A stretch of 64,000 bases of DNA. Source: DATARR01 sp034666985 (GTDB lineage Bacteria > Acidobacteriota > Thermoanaerobaculia > Multivoradales > UBA5704). Under the pieces are notes generated by a model, which saw only the letters and a program-made list of their open reading frames with translations, ran no database searches and was not told the origin of the DNA. Of the stretch, positions 57,008 to 64,000 are shown piece after piece. The stretch lies in the NCBI GenBank assembly GCA_034666985.1, contig JAXDKS010000053.1, positions 1 through 64,000 of the forward strand. Reading direction: 5' to 3'. Both the position numbers and the translations under genes were made by a program. Each line of letters starts with the position of its first letter. The stretch's first letter is position 1.

Positions 57008-57203
57008 GTACTTCGAGGACACCGATACGCTGCAGATCACGTTCAAAGAAGGCAATGTGGCCGACAGTCGCGACCTCGACGAGAACACTCTCATCGAGGT
57101 CGACGCCGCTGGGCAGTTGGTGACGATCACCATCGAGCACGCCCAGGAACGCGCCGACCTGGAGAGCTTCCTGTACAAGAAATACCCTGCAGCTGCCGCT
57201 TAA
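56997..57203 (+). CDS. DUF2283 family protein, antitoxin-like
   Basis: The 68-residue protein opens with the family motif VEYFEDTDTLQITFKEG and continues RDLDENTLIEVDAAGQLVTI and TIEHAQERADL. Members usually sit next to small toxin-like genes, as here (11-base overlap with the upstream gene). Confidence 0.8.
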   Translation: MRVEYFEDTDTLQITFKEGNVADSRDLDENTLIEVDAAGQLVTITIEHAQERADLESFLYKKYPAAAA

Positions 57204-57234
57204 ACCCGACTTCTGCGGTCGCCGGAACTTTTCC

Positions 57235-57489
57235 TCAATGCATATGGGCGACCGGGACTTCCGCCGTTCGTTCAGGCGCCCTCTCCCCGGTGGCAAGCTC
57301 GTGGACCGCGTGGAGAATGTCCGCGCCGTAGTAACGATTTCCACAGGTATCGCAGACTCCGATCACGACGTCCTCCAGAATGATGAATCCCTTCTTGTGC
57401 TTGAAGCTTTCCATCGCGACTTTCTTGGCGTGGACGGTACCCGAGCAGTACTGGCACTTATAACCGTACATAGATCCCTTCGCTTTCAT
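57235..57489 (-). CDS. YgiT/MqsA-type zinc finger antitoxin
   Basis: The 84-residue protein has four zinc-ligand cysteines in CQYCSGTV and CDTCGNRYY, the N-terminal zinc domain of MqsA-like antitoxins, without a helix-turn-helix. It is the second gene of a two-gene unit with the DUF4258 protein 25 bases upstream. The N-terminal methionines give two possible starts (MKAKGSMYGY). Confidence 0.8.
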   Translation of the reverse strand: MKAKGSMYGYKCQYCSGTVHAKKVAMESFKHKKGFIILEDVVIGVCDTCGNRYYGADILHAVHELATGERAPERTAEVPVAHMH

Positions 57490-57514
57490 CAGGTGACCAC
57501 ATAGACCGTGATAA

Positions 57515-57772
57515 TCAGAAGCTGACTCTCGTCAACGAACCGTCCGACCACGCAATGGGCGTTCGCTTGTCGTCGGCAAACCCTATCACCACATACTTCG
57601 TTCCTCGCGGATCCTCCTGCTCCATACGGTTTATCGTCCCGGATAAGATCGCTGCTTCAACGTCCACGATGTCGAGCAGGTCTTCCGCCATCTCCTCCAT
57701 CGCATGGGCCGACATGTCGTAGTGGCGATGGCGTATGCAGTCTCTAATCCGGTCCAGCCGGTTCCTGGGCAT
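57515..57772 (-). CDS. DUF4258 family protein, toxin of a type II-like module
   Basis: The 85-residue protein has the family start YDMSAHAMEEMAEDLLDIVD and strands RMEQEDPRGTKYVVIGFADD and TPIAWSDGSLTRVSF, a RelE-like fold. It is followed by the YgiT-type zinc finger gene, the usual partner. It is divergent from the GntR regulator; 89 bases separate the starts. Confidence 0.8.
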   Translation of the reverse strand: MPRNRLDRIRDCIRHRHYDMSAHAMEEMAEDLLDIVDVEAAILSGTINRMEQEDPRGTKYVVIGFADDKRTPIAWSDGSLTRVSF

Positions 57773-57847
57773 CTCCCCTCACCTCTCTTCTCCCGGTAAA
57801 AGATACCGCATTCCTCCTCTCTTGGTGATGGTGTGTTAGGGATGTGG

Positions 57848-57853
57848 TACACT
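57848..57853 (+). promoter_or_regulatory. Putative -10 box (TACACT) of the GntR-ABC operon
   Basis: TACACT ends 8 bases before the ATG at 57862. A TTGGTG at 57822-57827 could be the -35, though 20 bases away. GntR regulators of this kind usually control their own operon, so the stretch 57822-57860 probably holds the operator. Confidence 0.45.
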
Positions 57854-57861
57854 ATGCGTCC

Positions 57862-58278
57862 ATGCCCACCGCCCTGCGCATCGACCCCCGTGACGCCCGC
57901 CCGATCTGGCGACAGATCGAGGAGGGCGTCCAGCATCTGGTGGCCCGCGGCGCCTTGCCGGCCGGGACGCTGGTGCCGTCGGTGCGGGACCTCGCCCGCG
58001 ACCTCCAGATCAATCCCGCCACGGTCTCGAAGGCTTACCAGCGCCTGACCGACGCCGGCGTCCTCGCCGTTCGCCGCGGCGAGGGGACGTTCGTGGCCGA
58101 GACGCCTCCTCCGGCTTCCGACAGCCGGCGCAACGGGCGATTGCGGGAGGAGGCGGTGCGCTATGCCAGTCTGGCGGCGACCCTCGGCGCCAGCCGCGAA
58201 GAGGCCCTCTCGACCTTCGAAGCCGCCTGGCAGAGCCTCACGGACGGCAACGGGAGAGCCGAAGGAGACGACGAATGA
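57862..58278 (+). CDS. GntR-family repressor, YtrA subfamily
   Basis: The 138-residue protein has a winged helix at about 12-75 (PIWRQIEEGVQHLVARGALP, VRDLARDLQINPATVSKAYQ, VLAVRRGEGTFVAE). A short two-helix C-terminal part lacks a full ligand domain, the YtrA layout. Such regulators sit in front of ABC transporter genes and respond to cell-wall stress or antibiotics. Its stop overlaps the ABC ATPase start by 4 bases. Confidence 0.88.
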   Translation: MPTALRIDPRDARPIWRQIEEGVQHLVARGALPAGTLVPSVRDLARDLQINPATVSKAYQRLTDAGVLAVRRGEGTFVAETPPPASDSRRNGRLREEAVRYASLAATLGASREEALSTFEAAWQSLTDGNGRAEGDDE

Positions 58279-59165
58279 ACCCGATCGTCCTCGAGGGGCT
58301 GACGGTGCGCTACGGCGACCGCGTGGCCCTGGACAGCGTTTCACTGACGGTCGCGGAGGGAGCGGTCTATGCCCTGCTCGGCCGCAACGGAGCGGGGAAG
58401 TCCTCCCTGGTCCGCTGCCTGCTGGGGGAGCAGAAGCCGGACGCCGGCCGCGTTTCCCTCCTGGGGAAGGACGTGTGGCGGGAGCGTGCGGCCCTCCTGC
58501 GCGAGGTGGGCGTGGTGCCGGAGGAGCCCGACATGCCTCCGGCCATGACCCTGCGGCAGATCGCCCGCTTCTGCTCCCGCCTCTATCCGAGTTGGGATGG
58601 GGCGGGGGTCGAGGCGCGGCTGAAGCGGTTCGGGGTTCCCGCGGATACCCCCTTCGGCCGGCTGTCGAAAGGGCAGAAGGCGCAGGTGTCCATGGCCCTG
58701 GCCCTCGCCGGCTCGCCGCGCCTGCTAGTGCTGGACGATCCCACCCTGGGACTCGACGCCGTGGCCCGCAAGGCGGTATTCGAGGAGCTGATCGGCGAGC
58801 TCGCGGATCGCGGGACGACGGTGTTCATCACCAGCCACGACCTGGCGGGCGTCGAGCGGATCGCCGACCGGGTGGCCGTGCTGCGGCAAGGGAAGCTCGT
58901 GCTCGATGAGGAGATGGAGACGCTCAAGCACCGCTTCCGCCGGCTGAGCTTCCCAGTGGCCCTCACTCCTGGGGAGCGGGAGCCGCGGCTCGAGGCCCTG
59001 GCGCCGGTGGCCGTGGCGGCCCGCGGCTGGGGGATCGAGGCGGTGGTCGCGAACTATGACGAGGATCGTCTGGAAGGTCCGGGAAAAGGGGGACCGGAGG
59101 TGTCGGCCCTGACCCTGGAGGAGATCTTCATCGCCCTGACGGGTGAATCGGAGGAGGGACGATGA
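58275..59165 (+). CDS. ABC transporter ATP-binding protein
   Basis: The 296-residue protein has Walker A GRNGAGKS (about 36-43), signature LSKGQKAQ and Walker B LLVLDDPTLGLD. The second acidic residue, normally the catalytic Glu, is Asp here. The switch His is in FITSHDLAG. It has an extended C-terminal domain (about 215-296). It lies between the GntR regulator and the permease with 4-base overlaps on both sides, a YtrA-type export or sensing operon. Confidence 0.9.
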   Translation: MNPIVLEGLTVRYGDRVALDSVSLTVAEGAVYALLGRNGAGKSSLVRCLLGEQKPDAGRVSLLGKDVWRERAALLREVGVVPEEPDMPPAMTLRQIARFCSRLYPSWDGAGVEARLKRFGVPADTPFGRLSKGQKAQVSMALALAGSPRLLVLDDPTLGLDAVARKAVFEELIGELADRGTTVFITSHDLAGVERIADRVAVLRQGKLVLDEEMETLKHRFRRLSFPVALTPGEREPRLEALAPVAVAARGWGIEAVVANYDEDRLEGPGKGGPEVSALTLEEIFIALTGESEEGR

Positions 59166-61144
59166 GAGGCTTTCTCGCCGTGTTCGAGCGCGAGATCGTG
59201 GAACGGCGGCTGCTCCTGGCGGCGGCCCTGGTGCTGGGGCTCGTGCCGCTGCTGGCGCCGCTGCTGCCCGGGATGCCTTCGGGCCCCCCCGCGGAGCTGA
59301 GGGGCGGCACGGCGCTGGGCATCGCCCTCGTCCTCACCCTGGCCCTGGCTCTCCTGCTGGGCAGCTCGGTGATCGCCCGCGACCTCGTGGAGCGGCGGCT
59401 CGGTTTCTACTTCGCCCGGCCGTTGTCGGGCGCCGCCCTCTGGGCCGGCAAGCTGGCCGCAGCCACGGCGCTCACGGTGGGCGCAGGCCTGCTCGTCCTC
59501 CTGCCCACGACGCTGCTGAACGGCTTCCCCGATGCCAGCGGCTACTGGGGCACGAGCTCGGGAGTGTTCCGGAGCGGGTTCGACCTGGCGGTGATCTGGT
59601 TCGGCATCCTCCTGCTGACGATCTCCGCCGCCCACGCCATGAGCGTGATGATCCGCTCCCGGTCGCCCTGGCTCCTCCTCGATCTCGTGGCACTCGGTAT
59701 CACGGTGCCGGTAGCCGGCACCTGCCTCCTGACCCTGGCGCGGAACGGGGCCGGCGTGCAGGTCTGGGAGCGTTTCGGGCCAGCGCCTGTCACGGGACCG
59801 ACCCTGCTCCTCTACATCGAGATCGCTGTCGCGCTGGTGGCACTCCTGGGCCTGACCCTGGCCGGCGGCGCGCAGGTGACGCGGGGGCGCACGGATCTGC
59901 GCCGCGGCCATCGGGTCCTGTCGATCGTCCTCTGGAGCCTGCTGCTGCCGGCTGCGCTCGGTCTCGCGGGCTACACCCGCTGGTTCCTGGCGGCCTCGCC
60001 GGAGGATCTGGTGAGCGTCCATGGGACGGTGGGCTCGCCGGCCAGCCCCTGGATTGCCATCTACGGCCAGGCCGCTCACCGCGGCGGCTACCGCCCCGGA
60101 TTCCTTTACGACGTCGGCTCCGGCCGGTTCGTCCGCGCCGGTTTCGGTCGCTCCTCCTTCAGCTCCGGCCTCTCCCCCTTCAATCGCCTCCCGCTGGCGC
60201 GCTTCTCGGCGGATGGGCGGCGGGCTGTCTGGCTGGAATCCGGCGATATGAGGACGCCGCGGGACGATCAGGAGCTCATGACCCTCGACCTCCGCCGGCC
60301 CGGCGCCTCGCCGCAGCCCACCCGGGTCCTTCTGCGGGGCATGGTCTCGTCGTTCGCGCTGTCGCCGGATGGCCGACGCGTCGCCGCGATCCATGATAGC
60401 CGCCTGACGGTGGACGAGATCGACTCCGGGCGGCTCCTCGCCTCGGCCCGCCTGGAGGGGGTGTACTACGGGCAGCAGCTCCTCGCTTTCTCCGGCCCCG
60501 ATCGGGTGCGTCTCTACCAGCTCGACCTCTCGTACGAGCTGCCGTCACGCACGGGGATGACCCTTTCACTCTCCGAGCTCGACGTCGCCACGGGCCGGCT
60601 GACGACGACCCGGGTCGAGGACGCTGCGTATGACCTCTCGGCAGGGATTGTGGGCCTGTCGGGTGACCGGATCTTGCTACGGGGGAGGAACGTCCTCCAG
60701 CTCCGTGATGGCGCCACCGGCAAGCTCGTGGCGGAGCTGGGCAAGGCGGGGGTCCGCGGATCTTTCCTTCCCGAGGGGAAGGTCGCGCTGCTCACCCGGG
60801 AAACGGCAGGCAGCGATCTCCGGATCCTGGACGCCGGCACCGGTACCGAGCTGCGCCGTTTCCACTTCCCGGCAGTCCGGACCGTCGTGGTGGCCGATCA
60901 GCCCGGTCCCGAAATCGTGCGGGTGGTGACCCGAGGGGCGGGGGGCTCCGCGCCCTGGCAACTCTGGATGCTCGATCTCTCGACGGGCGAAGCTCGTCCT
61001 GGCCAGCGGCTTGCCCTGACGACCCTGCCCTTCCTTGGAGCCGGGGCCTGGCCTTCGTCCCGCGGCCGAGACGGCATGGTCTGGTTCGATCCCGCCAGCG
61101 CGCGGGAGGTCGTCGTCCTCAGGGACGGCCTGCCCGGCCGCTAG
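59162..61144 (+). CDS. ABC-2 type permease fused to a beta-propeller-like domain
   Basis: The protein has 660 residues. The N-terminal permease (about 1-285) has six to seven helices (LLLAAALVLGLVPLLAPLLP, LGFYFARPLSGAALWAGKLA, AVIWFGILLLTISAAHAMSV). The C-terminal part (about 300-660) has repeated propeller blades (LARFSADGRRAVWLESGD, FALSPDGRRVAAIHDSRLTV, LDAGTGTELRRFHFP). The fusion puts a large soluble, probably extracytoplasmic, domain on the permease, which could sense a ligand or bind cargo. The 3' end overlaps the convergent DUF1440 gene by 4 bases. Confidence 0.88.
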   Translation: MRGFLAVFEREIVERRLLLAAALVLGLVPLLAPLLPGMPSGPPAELRGGTALGIALVLTLALALLLGSSVIARDLVERRLGFYFARPLSGAALWAGKLAAATALTVGAGLLVLLPTTLLNGFPDASGYWGTSSGVFRSGFDLAVIWFGILLLTISAAHAMSVMIRSRSPWLLLDLVALGITVPVAGTCLLTLARNGAGVQVWERFGPAPVTGPTLLLYIEIAVALVALLGLTLAGGAQVTRGRTDLRRGHRVLSIVLWSLLLPAALGLAGYTRWFLAASPEDLVSVHGTVGSPASPWIAIYGQAAHRGGYRPGFLYDVGSGRFVRAGFGRSSFSSGLSPFNRLPLARFSADGRRAVWLESGDMRTPRDDQELMTLDLRRPGASPQPTRVLLRGMVSSFALSPDGRRVAAIHDSRLTVDEIDSGRLLASARLEGVYYGQQLLAFSGPDRVRLYQLDLSYELPSRTGMTLSLSELDVATGRLTTTRVEDAAYDLSAGIVGLSGDRILLRGRNVLQLRDGATGKLVAELGKAGVRGSFLPEGKVALLTRETAGSDLRILDAGTGTELRRFHFPAVRTVVVADQPGPEIVRVVTRGAGGSAPWQLWMLDLSTGEARPGQRLALTTLPFLGAGAWPSSRGRDGMVWFDPASAREVVVLRDGLPGR

Positions 61145-61707
61145 AGGGCGCGCCGCACCAGCCGCCGTGCGGTCTCGGTCGCCAGACCGTAGACCAGGTG
61201 GGCGGCCAAGGCCCGGGCATGAACCGAGGGCGGAGTGGAGAGGGGCGGTCCCGAAAGCCGGAAGGCCGGCACGGCGACCTCGTCCGCTCCCAGCCAGACG
61301 GCCGTGCCGAAGGGAAGCCCGGCGCCGCGGGTGACCGCTGGGTTGAGCTCGGCCAGCGCCCCGTAGATCGCACCCGTCAGGATGCCGAAGCCATAGTGCA
61401 CGGCCGGCCCGGCGACCTTCTTCTCGTCGCGGGTGAGCTCGTGGTGGAAGAGCCCTTCCGAGATCGCCTCGGCCGTCTTGACCGTCGCGTCCTCCTCCTG
61501 TTCCTTGCCGTTCCCCTGCTGGCGCTGTCCGCTCTCCGGCTTGCCCCGGTCGGCGGCGTGCTGGGGATGCTGCGGGTCGTCCGACTCCAGCGCCTTCGCG
61601 AGCTTCCCCGAAAGGTTCTGGAACTGCGTCATCACATAGGTGGCGGCGAGCCCGGCCGCCAGCCCCGCCACCGCGCCCTTCCATAGATTGCCGTTCGCGT
61701 CCTGCAT
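61141..61707 (-). CDS. DUF1440 family membrane protein
   Basis: The 188-residue protein has a first helix at about 8-26 (LWKGAVAGLAAGLAATYVMT). A charged Gln/Lys-rich loop follows, then further helices (VHYGFGILTGAIYGALAEL, LPFGTAVWLGADEVAVPAF, LVYGLATETARR). This pattern matches YagU/DUF1440 proteins of unknown role, linked to acid resistance in E. coli. It has a good RBS (ggagg) before ATG 61707. Confidence 0.75.
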   Translation of the reverse strand: MQDANGNLWKGAVAGLAAGLAATYVMTQFQNLSGKLAKALESDDPQHPQHAADRGKPESGQRQQGNGKEQEEDATVKTAEAISEGLFHHELTRDEKKVAGPAVHYGFGILTGAIYGALAELNPAVTRGAGLPFGTAVWLGADEVAVPAFRLSGPPLSTPPSVHARALAAHLVYGLATETARRLVRRAL

Positions 61708-61818
61708 CGGATGATCCTCCAGGGATGAAAGGCAGCAAGCTCTGTGCCCGGTTGACCCGACAACTTGGACAGGGTTCACGAATTTGCCGAGCTCGTCCAG
61801 ATTGCTAGAGATATATTC

Positions 61819-61847
61819 TTGACAATAGAGAGTTGTCCATGTAGTGT
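61819..61847 (+). promoter_or_regulatory. Putative sigma-70 promoter
   Basis: TTGACA at 61819-61824 and TAGTGT at 61842-61847 are separated by 17 bases. It lies in the gene-free stretch 61708-62084 and points to the small gene at 62085. I see no other feature in this gap. Confidence 0.4.
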
Positions 61848-62084
61848 CCACTTGAAGTTGCGGTATCTGTTCCGTCCGGCATCTGGAAGGATGGGAGTGA
61901 GGTGGGTGGGTGGGACGGGTGGGCTGGATGCCGGGCGGGTTTTCTTTTCAGGGCGGACCCGAAACCTTTTGCCGTCTCAGACGCTCTAACTATAGAGACC
62001 GCCCTCTGGACGGTCGGGCGGTCTGATCCGTAAAAGGAAGGTACCCACTCCGGGTCAGCATTTCCGGAGGCAGGAGGAGCAGAC

Positions 62085-62345
62085 ATGTACGATCGACCGG
62101 TCAAGCCCCCGACGCCAAGGCATGTCGATCCCGGCGCGCCCCATCGCAGGAAGGCCCTGGATCTGGTCGTGGACTACCTGCAGGACCTCCATCACGGGGC
62201 CGACCTGCGCCCCGACTCCGAGATCTTCGGCCGCCGCCAGCGCCTCCACAGCCAGCCCTGGCGGCGCCCCCGCCGCGCCACGGCCGAGACGCCGTCCACG
62301 ATGGAGCTGATCCGGCGCTACGAGGCCCGTTTCCACCCGCACTGA
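62085..62345 (+). CDS. Small basic protein of unknown function
   Basis: The 86-residue protein is rich in Arg, His and Pro (PVKPPTPRHVDPGAPHRRKA, FGRRQRLHSQPWRRPRRATA) with one helix (ALDLVVDYLQDLHHG) and a C-terminal helix (STMELIRRYEARFHPH). A very strong RBS (aggagg, 9 bases upstream) supports a real gene. It may bind nucleic acid or be ribosome-associated. No family is recognised. Confidence 0.6.
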   Translation: MYDRPVKPPTPRHVDPGAPHRRKALDLVVDYLQDLHHGADLRPDSEIFGRRQRLHSQPWRRPRRATAETPSTMELIRRYEARFHPH

Positions 62346-62398
62346 GCCTTCCGGCCGCAGGGTGCGCGGATGGGCGGCCTGTGTCAAGATCCCCGCCC

Positions 62399-63025
62399 AT
62401 GGAAGCCGCGCCCTTTCCCGTCCATTTCGAGCTCGAAGGCTGGGACCTCTTCTGGGCCCGCGTGGAGTGGGTCCCCGGACAGGAGGAGGCCCTGGCGGCC
62501 TTGCGCCGGACCACGAGCGAGCGGGTCCGGGACCGTTTCGAGCCCGAGAGCCTCTCCTCCCATCCCACGGTGGCGGCGATCCGCAGCCTGTTCCGGGCGG
62601 CCGGATGCGATCCCACGCGCTATCGTCCCTCGTCGGAAGCCCTGCTGCGGCGGGTGCTCAAGGGGGAGGACCTGCCGGCGATCCATCCTCTGGTGGATCT
62701 CAACAACTGTCTCTCGGTGGAGCTCGCCGTCCCCTCCTGCGTGGCAGGGGAGGGGACGTTCGCGCCGCCTCTGGTGCTGCGGGCGGGCCGGGCCGGCGAG
62801 AGCTACGAATCGCTGCGCGGCCCCTTCAACCTGGAGGGCAAGCCGCTGCTGGCCGACGGGGAAGGCCCCTTCAGCACCCCGATCACGGACAGCCAGCGGG
62901 TCAAGGTGCAGGAGGGCATGGGCCGCGCCTGGATGGTGGCCTACCTGCCCCGTGGCCTGGTGACCCCTGAAGCGGTCCGCAACACCCTGGACGATCTGCT
63001 GGAGAAGATCGGAGTCTCACGATGA
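62399..63025 (+). CDS. B3/B4 tRNA-editing-domain-like protein
   Basis: The 208-residue protein matches the B3/B4 domain of phenylalanyl-tRNA synthetase beta in stand-alone form: IRSLFRAAGCDPTRYRPSSE, ALLRRVLKGEDLPAIHPLVD, LNNCLSVELAVPS. Stand-alone versions are thought to hydrolyse misacylated tRNA. A GTG at 62381 is an alternative start. The HAD hydrolase gene follows after 10 bases. Confidence 0.85.
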   Translation: MEAAPFPVHFELEGWDLFWARVEWVPGQEEALAALRRTTSERVRDRFEPESLSSHPTVAAIRSLFRAAGCDPTRYRPSSEALLRRVLKGEDLPAIHPLVDLNNCLSVELAVPSCVAGEGTFAPPLVLRAGRAGESYESLRGPFNLEGKPLLADGEGPFSTPITDSQRVKVQEGMGRAWMVAYLPRGLVTPEAVRNTLDDLLEKIGVSR

Positions 63026-63035
63026 AGGAAAGGCA

Positions 63036-63659
63036 ATGACGGAGATCACTCACCTGTTCACCGACCTCGGGGGCGTGCTGCTGACCAACGGCTGGGACCG
63101 CGGGCTGCGCAAGCTCGTGGCCTCCCAGTTCAATATCGACCCGGCGGAGATGGACGAGCGCCACCACCTCACCTACGACACCTACGAGGCCGGCAAGATC
63201 AGCCTTTCGGAATACCTCCGCCGGGTCGTCTTCTGGGAGCCGCGGGAGTTCACCGAGCAGCAGGTGGTGGATTTCATGCTGGAGCAGGCCCGCTGCTTCC
63301 CCGAGATGATCGACCTGGTGAAGGGAATCAAGGAGCGGCACCGCCTGCACGTGGTGGTGGTGAGCAATGAAGGACGGGAGCTGACGGCGGACCGCATCCG
63401 GCGCTTCGGGCTCAAGGAGTTCGTCGACTTCTTCGTAGTCTCGAGCTACGTCCACTTCCGCAAACCGGACGAGGACATCTTCCGCATCGCCCTGGACATC
63501 GCTCAGGCCGACCCCGGGCAGGTCGTCTACCTGGACGACCGCCACATGTTCGTAGAGGTGGCCGGCCGGCTGGGGATGCGGGCCCTCTGGCATCGCGAGT
63601 ACGGCTCGACCCGGGCCGAGCTGGCCGCGCTCGGGCTCGATCTGGAGGAAAAGCCATGA
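63036..63659 (+). CDS. HAD-superfamily hydrolase
   Basis: The 207-residue protein has the HAD motifs in order. Motif I is FTDLGGVLL; the second Asp is replaced by Gly, so phosphatase activity is uncertain. Motif II is VVVSNEGREL, motif III is the Lys in FRKPDEDIF and motif IV is VYLDDRHMFVEVAGRLGMRA. The cap helix domain is small. It is similar to the epoxide-hydrolase N-domain and yihX-type phosphatases. Its stop overlaps the start of the next gene (ATGA). Confidence 0.85.
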   Translation: MTEITHLFTDLGGVLLTNGWDRGLRKLVASQFNIDPAEMDERHHLTYDTYEAGKISLSEYLRRVVFWEPREFTEQQVVDFMLEQARCFPEMIDLVKGIKERHRLHVVVVSNEGRELTADRIRRFGLKEFVDFFVVSSYVHFRKPDEDIFRIALDIAQADPGQVVYLDDRHMFVEVAGRLGMRALWHREYGSTRAELAALGLDLEEKP

Positions 63660-64000
63660 CGGCGCCCGCGACGAACCCGACCGCGTTCGTCATTTTCGGC
63701 GGCGGCGGCGACCTGACCTGGCGCAAGCTGATCCCGGCCCTCTACAACCTCTGGCTGGACAAGGACCTGGGGGACTCCTTCAAGGTCATCGCCCTGGACA
63801 TCAAGGAGATGGATCCGGCCGTCTACGTCCAGCACCTGCGCGAGGGGGTCGACCAGTTCAGCCGGCGGGGCAAGGCGGAGGAGGAGCCCTGGGGCCGCTT
63901 CGCCGCCCATCTCACCTACATGAAGGCGGACTTCGCCGACGCAACGGCCTTCAAACACCTGGCCGAGGAGCTGGAGGGTCTGGATCAGGAGTGGAAGAAG
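63656..64000 (+). CDS. zwf: Glucose-6-phosphate 1-dehydrogenase, N-terminal part
   Basis: 115 codons are seen before the window ends. The NADP-binding start FVIFGGGGDLTWRKLIPALY corresponds to the family GASGDLAxRKLxPALY motif, with a glycine-rich GGGGDL variant. VIALDIKEMDPAVYVQHLRE and HLTYMKADFADATAFKHLAE follow as in G6PD. The enzyme opens the oxidative pentose phosphate pathway. It is coupled to the HAD gene by a 4-base overlap. Confidence 0.9.
   Translation, partial: MTAPATNPTAFVIFGGGGDLTWRKLIPALYNLWLDKDLGDSFKVIALDIKEMDPAVYVQHLREGVDQFSRRGKAEEEPWGRFAAHLTYMKADFADATAFKHLAEELEGLDQEWKK

Noticed and set aside
1..64000. tRNA or rRNA genes, rho-dependent attachment sites and replication origin
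   Set aside because: Intergenic gaps were read for tRNA-like cloverleaf and rRNA signatures and for DnaA-box clusters; none was recognised by eye. A covariance-model scan would be decisive.

Overview
The window is GC-rich, densely coded bacterial chromosome with no rRNA or tRNA gene that I can see. An orphan MacB-like periplasmic domain of the acidobacterial permease type, ECF sigma/anti-sigma pairs, a CHAT-TPR protease, DUF11 and IPTL-CTERM secreted proteins and a Ccm cytochrome c system point to a Gram-negative environmental bacterium, most likely an Acidobacteriota member. That placement is inference from gene content, not from a marker gene. About ten genes start 4-10 bases after a TAnnnT -10 box and lack an obvious Shine-Dalgarno sequence, so leaderless transcripts look common here.

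Layout. 0-10 kb: TatT-like TPR protein, acyl desaturase, a recent tandem duplication of a DoxX-like membrane protein, a repeat-rich gap, a VanZ-like protein, a KaiC-like ATPase overlapping a hybrid histidine kinase, and a secreted lysyl-oxidase homologue. 10-18 kb: a 2042-residue secreted nuclease with Calx-beta and DUF11 repeats ending in IPTL-CTERM, plus a second exported protein. 18-24 kb: a short-chain dehydrogenase and a complete ccmABCDEF operon on the minus strand whose CcmE has the rare CxxxY heme motif.

24-37 kb is the most unusual part. Two operons converge. The plus-strand operon encodes a small membrane protein, a transglutaminase-fold/FHA protein, a Ser/Thr kinase fused to a zinc ribbon and an FGE-sulfatase domain, an ExbB/MotA-like proton-channel protein and an ExbD-like protein carrying an Ig-like domain. 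The minus-strand operon encodes an ECF sigma factor, a zinc-finger anti-sigma, a CHAT-TPR protease, a 55-residue disordered peptide and a gingipain-type (C25/caspase-fold) protease, followed by two small membrane proteins. Both look like undescribed signalling or conflict (defence or programmed-death) systems: phospho-signal plus proton-powered channel on one side, sigma-controlled protease cascade on the other.

37-48 kb: a HEAT-repeat/cyclophilin lipoprotein, a truncated methyltransferase, lipoproteins, a gene-free 800-base stretch with a 21-bp tandem array and four consecutive RNA hairpins, a toxin-antitoxin pair, thioredoxin-fold proteins, a second ECF sigma/anti-sigma pair and a bactofilin-like protein. 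48-64 kb: fused MFS/spermidine-synthase-like protein, hydroxyacyl-CoA dehydrogenase, zinc-ribbon TPR protein, three small toxin-antitoxin-like modules around prolyl-tRNA synthetase, a GntR(YtrA)-ABC transporter operon with a permease-propeller fusion, and a run of metabolic genes ending in the start of glucose-6-phosphate dehydrogenase.

A palindromic MITE-like element occurs three times (start of window, 18.1 kb, 43.2 kb), each time in front of a plus-strand gene.
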